Source of the DNA: Neostapfia colusana
Lineage: Eukaryota; Streptophyta; Magnoliopsida; Poales; Poaceae
NCBI GenBank assembly: GCA_030760725.1
Contig: JASWHV010000013.1
Location: 35,002,699 to 35,066,698 of the forward strand
Direction of reading: 5' to 3'
DNA: 64,000 nucleotides
Shown here: positions 60,060 through 64,000 of the stretch, piece after piece
Layout: the number at the start of each line of letters is the position of its first letter
Numbering within the stretch: the first letter of the stretch is position 1
Notes under the pieces: model-generated
The model's input: the letters and a program-made list of their open reading frames with translations, nothing else
Told to the model about the DNA's origin: nothing
Database searches by the model: none
Made by a program: the position numbers and the translations under genes

Positions 60060-61328
60060 CTAACACGGCGGCGTGCACGACCCCCACTCGACGGGGTTTC
60101 CCTCTTGGGGTTCCGTCTCCTCCTCGGGGGTCCCTTCCTCATAAACCCCTGCAAAAGCTTCAAACACAAGCAGTGAGCACGATGGCTCCGCAAGTCTGAC
60201 CCGTCTCTCCTGTACATGAAACTTCTACATGAAGGGTTTCTGGGTACATAAGGCAAATAAGTTGCAAAGGACTCACCTAATTATTTGAACCTTACTTTCA
60301 AGTTTTAGCAGCAGGTTGTGGAGAACCTCACGCTAAGGCACATGAGAGAGCCGCAATCAAACAAGAAACGCATTTCTCTCATGTACTTTGCCCAAGGTCG
60401 AAAAGAACTTTAATTAGCTCTAAACTACAGCAAGTCATTAACAATCAATGTACAGCTTTCAAATCAGCAAACTTTTAACATGTATCTAGCCTGTTCTTTC
60501 TACGTCATGGTACAGTGAACAAGTGGTACTCACTGATCGCGAGGGACGGTGATTATAATCGATTTACACCTGCAGGGTTACCCGAATAACAAGTCACGTA
60601 TGCCCGTACTCGATGTTGCCTACAGCAACCATCACGGATGTCGTACGCGACCACCTTTCACCCGTCAGCCAAATGTTGAACCGGTCCAATCGTCACGAGC
60701 AAGAGGTCTCTGCGCGCGCATCTGCAGTGCCACCAGCCGATTTACACCTCAGGCTCTCAACCTACCCTCTGAACGACCAGCTATGCCTCAACACCCAGCT
60801 ACCCGAATTACATCGGTTGCCCGGTTCCCATATATCCGGTAGGTCTTCGGTACTGTTCTAGCTTGTTCAACAGGCCCGCACACGGCTCGGTCCTCAATCG
60901 ACACAAGCAGAGCTATGGCACCCAGGCCCCAATGTCCTGCTGCCCTTACTCTCCGCTCCGTCTCATTTTTCTTGCCATGTGTTTCATTTGCTACCTTTAC
61001 CCGAGTAGTGTGCCTCTAGCCTATTCTCGCGAGCAGTTCCAACTACTCGACTTGTACCGAATCCTACACTAACTTAGAATTGCAGTAGATAATCGAGGTT
61101 TACAAACCTAAGCCCAACCAGGGTTTTCTTGGCTATGCATATGGGTTTTCAAACAACACTCTAATGCAAAGAATTAAAGTAGTTTCTCAAAGTAAGTTCT
61201 CAAAACAGTAAAATTTGTAAAAATGGTTAATGCAAACAAGACCTTGCCTTGCTTCTGTTGGTCGTAGGCTAGCTGCTCCTCAGGAGTGATGAACTCTAAG
61301 ACTTCGGGCTCCACCTCATCCTTAGCGA
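60060..61328 (-). CDS. Putative two-exon acidic protein in element G LTR
   Basis: On the minus strand, exon 1 is 61328-61248 (after ATGTAG, before AAG|GCAAGG) and exon 2 60148-60060 (after TTTTGCAG, ending TAG). The joined frame has EVEPEVLEFITPEEQLAYDQ, then VYEEGTPEEETEPQEG and a CTPPC end. It is intact in this copy. Confidence 0.45.
60340..60384 (-). other. Covarying stem-loop in element G LTR
   Basis: ACATGAGAGA and TCTCTCATGT pair perfectly over 10 bp around the conserved GCGTTTCTTGTTTGATTGCGG loop. Confidence 0.7.
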
Positions 61329-63890
61329 CTACATGAGATAATATATATATATGTATCAATTTAAATGTATTTGAATTAAAGTTGAATTTGTGAAGCCTAT
61401 AAGTCTTGCTAGACAGGTCCAATGACTCTGAAATTTTTACTGTGGTTTGGATACAACCTAAACAGAGACTTGGCCAATTTCATTTGCAGCAAAGCTCATT
61501 TGAGCTCTCCACAAATAATTATGTACTTGGCCTTAATTGGAGCTCCTAGGGTGTTCTAGGGATTTTCATGGAGCAAGCCATGACTTTAAGAAAACTAGAT
61601 TTTCAGAGGGTTCTAATGGAATTGGTTTCAATTAATTTGAAGGTGCCTAGCTAAAGATATGAGCTAAACAAATTCAGGGAAAAATCTAAAAATGTTTCTG
61701 GACATTTTCCATTTTCTCTGAAACAGTTTTATTAATCACACCATTTGGTGGAACAAATACGCTCAAATGGATCTGAAATTTTTATTGTAGCTCAGAGATA
61801 TTTTGTTGAACATCCTAGCAAAATTTCAGAATTTTCCTCCAAAGGATTCTCCAGTTAAAATTCTAAACAGTTTAAATTTTGAAGAATTAATTTTGGAGAA
61901 ATAAGGATTTTCATAAAGTGAAACTTAATTTTTTGGAATGTACTCAGAGATCTGAATCCAACAAAATTTGGTTCACTCAATTTGGAGTTTCCTAGCCAAC
62001 GTTATGTGGGTTTGAAGTTTGAACTAAATCTGAAAATCGGGGAAATGTTTAAATCTGCCTGTGGGTCCAAGGGACACATGTCGTGTGCTGAACCAATGAC
62101 ACACGGGGCTACAGGTTTAATTCCTGCTCTGCCACAGCGGATCTGCACCCACAGACGATCCAATCCCCCGGTTTCCTCCCACTGACAGCGGGACCGGCCC
62201 CGATCATCTTCTACCTCGCGCCCCTCACGCGGTAGCGCCACTGAGGTCGCCGGAGCACCACCGAACTCGACCGTCCGGTCGGCTCCCGTGCTCTGACTCG
62301 CCGCCAGCCCTTAATTTTGTGTGCTGAACACGTTGGGAGGGTTCCCCCCCCCCCCTTGACGATGGCTCTAACCGAGCCCGCGACGGTGCGGCGGCTCAGG
62401 AAGAGTTTGGTGACGTTGCTCCGACGTGCTAGCCTGCCAAGAGCTTGGTGGAGTGACTCTACAGCACCAGTGGTGGCTCAGGAAGCTCGGCAAGGCGGTG
62501 GACAGGCCCAGAAACAGCTCCAAGGTTGGTCTCACCGTGCGCCGGATGCTTCCCGATAAAGCCGCCGTCGGAAAACTTGGAAATACGCCATGCATAGGGG
62601 TTTTCATGCTGGGTTTCGTGAAGCTAACTTATGCGCCGCTGAGTCTAGTCCCTGTGTGTTAAGTTTCATGGAATCTAAACAAGAACCAAACGGGAATTTT
62701 AAAGTTTCTTACCCAAAGGTGACTTTGCACCGGCTGGAAGAAAACTGCAAAATTCGCCGTCGACGCTCAACCTCTCAGCTCAAGCTTCGGAGGTGAGCTG
62801 TAGGAGGTCCTTGCACGTCCAGAAGTAGCTTTGCTTGGCCGTGACAAGCCTGGGGTGAGGCTGCCCACGAGAGCACCTCCTCTCGGTTTTGTATCGGCCG
62901 CCGCGGAAAAGAATGTTTCTCGATGTAGGGAGCACGAGCTCACTCGATGATGGTTTGAGGGGGTTGTGGAGAGTCCTGTAGTGCCGTTTTTCTGCTCAGC
63001 CGAGGCTCACAAGTGAGCTTGACTGGTGGCCGAGGATCGAAGGAGTAGCGGCGGCTCTGATCAATTTCTTGCGCGAGGGAGCAACGAACTGATTGGTTCT
63101 GCCTCCGGCCGGCTCGGCTGTGGGGATAAGAGGGAGGGGGCGACGTCGGTTGACACAGCTCAGACCGAGCAGGAGCTGGCACCGGCGATCAGCTCGGTGG
63201 CGCGCTCGGGTGAAGCCCGAGAAACCGAGTGCCCTGTCTTCAGTCGGTTGAAATTGCTAGTGCGGCTGACATGTGGGACCCATTCCCCTTTTAACCTCAG
63301 AAATTCAAGTTTTCCACTGTTCTAAACAGTAGAGACCCAAATATCCTTTGACATTTGAATAATCTACCAACTGGCCATTTGAATTGGATAGAATTCAAAT
63401 TGTGAAGTGTTTGAATATATTTTCAGCACATATGCAGTTTGAAATTCAAATTGAGTTTGAATTTGCTAAAATTAGCTCATGTCAAGATCAACTCCAAATT
63501 GATTGAAAATTTGTGTGTGAGCTCACAAAAATGTGCTGAGTGTGAATATGGATCCCACTTTTGAATTCATGGGCTACAAGGAGTTTGAATTTTAATTTGA
63601 GTTCAAACTAGCCTCTTTCTAGTATATCCAAAAATACCTCAAAAAGGTTTTGGATTTGGGTGAAATTTGGCATGAGCATCCCTAGCAAGATGTAGGAGTT
63701 TTTCATATGCTCAGCCCCTATATGATGCATGCAGAAAATGCCACTTTTGCATTTTGTGAGTTTATTCTCTAATGACCATGTTGATGGTGTTTACTTGCTC
63801 TTCAAATGTGTTCACAAAGTTTCCTCAAATGAGGTGTGTGTGTGGTGTGATGAACACTTTTGGTTGTGTGCAAAAACCTAGGCCCTTACA

Positions 63891-64000
63891 TTCCTATCCC
63901 CTTAAAAGAATCTCGTCCCGAGATTATAAGGTGAAAATGAGAGAGACAACGATGGAAAATACCGTATATGCGACGTGAAAAAGTTGGGGTAATTAGCGCG
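63891..64000 (-). pseudogene. pol: Element G pol 3' end and polypurine tract
   Basis: The minus strand encodes the last chromodomain residues (ANYPNFFTSHIR) matching element C. The stop codon of C (TAA) is TAT here, so the frame runs on. The conserved CTCGGGACGAGATTC palindrome and a purine tract AAGGGGATAGGAA precede the LTR. Confidence 0.85.

Larger units (their letters stand above)
59831..63890 (-). repeat. Element G 3' LTR
   Basis: On the minus strand it starts TGTAAGGGCC at 63890 and ends at 59831, about 4.06 kb, colinear with the element C LTRs but clearly diverged. The GTGTTCA/TGAACAC terminal hairpin with inner CCTCATTTGAGG is kept near 63790-63870. A 12-base C run lies near 62344-62355. 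Confidence 0.9.
59831..64000 (-). mobile_element. Element G: C-type retrotransposon on minus strand, right part outside window
   Basis: The minus strand reads, from the right edge, the end of pol, a PPT and a complete C-type LTR that ends inside the RT of element E. The expected 5-bp duplication (AATCG at 59826-59830) would be found at the other end, beyond the window. Confidence 0.9.

Noticed and set aside
1..64000. CRISPR, phage defence or bacterial operons
   Set aside because: No regularly spaced short repeats or bacterial gene organisation. All coding signal is plant retrotransposon.

Overview
The window is a dense nest of LTR retrotransposons from a plant, almost certainly a grass. Nearly every base belongs to Ty3/gypsy elements with very long LTRs (about 3.7 to 4.3 kb) and a gag-pol ending in a chromodomain, which I read as the Tekay/Del chromovirus lineage. 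There is also one Cassandra-type TRIM. I see no host protein gene, tRNA gene, CRISPR array or satellite array. The setting looks like methylated intergenic heterochromatin. The species cannot be named from this sequence alone.

Layout, left to right. Element A enters from the left edge: leader 1-758, gag 759-1954, pol 1955-5245, then its 3' LTR (LTR1, 5317-9577). A 100-bp antisense piece of a C-type LTR (9578-9677) sits where a primer-binding site is expected. Element B follows (leader 9678-11593, gag-pol 11594-16131), then its 3' LTR (LTR2), which begins at 16192. LTR2 is split at 16347 by complete element C (16348-31861, 5-bp duplication ACTTG) and resumes at 31867-35576. A pol remnant F (35577-36353) leads into its own LTR from 36354. 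That LTR is split at 36413 by a Cassandra TRIM on the minus strand (36414-37163) lying directly beside complete element D (37167-51700). The pair together is flanked by one 5-bp duplication, CACAG. The F LTR resumes at 51706-55376. A truncated LTR (55377-56249) leads into element E (leader, broken gag, partial pol to 59830). E is cut inside its reverse transcriptase by element G on the minus strand (LTR 59831-63890, pol tail to the right edge).

All gag-pol copies carry stops or frameshifts, so mobility would depend on intact relatives elsewhere. Element A pol is the least damaged, with one internal stop. Element C alone has an extra coiled-coil ORF upstream of gag.

Main unexpected signals: (1) the long LTRs appear to encode a small acidic protein split over two exons whose frame, splice phase and stop are kept in all four LTR types that retain it; (2) a stem-loop with a constant loop and changing but still complementary stems occurs seven times; (3) gag and the extra ORF each start 0-1 base after an AG that looks like a splice acceptor; (4) Cassandra and element D appear to have integrated as one joined molecule; (5) the internal leaders hold a row of hairpins and degenerate ~200-bp modules whose copy number differs between elements.
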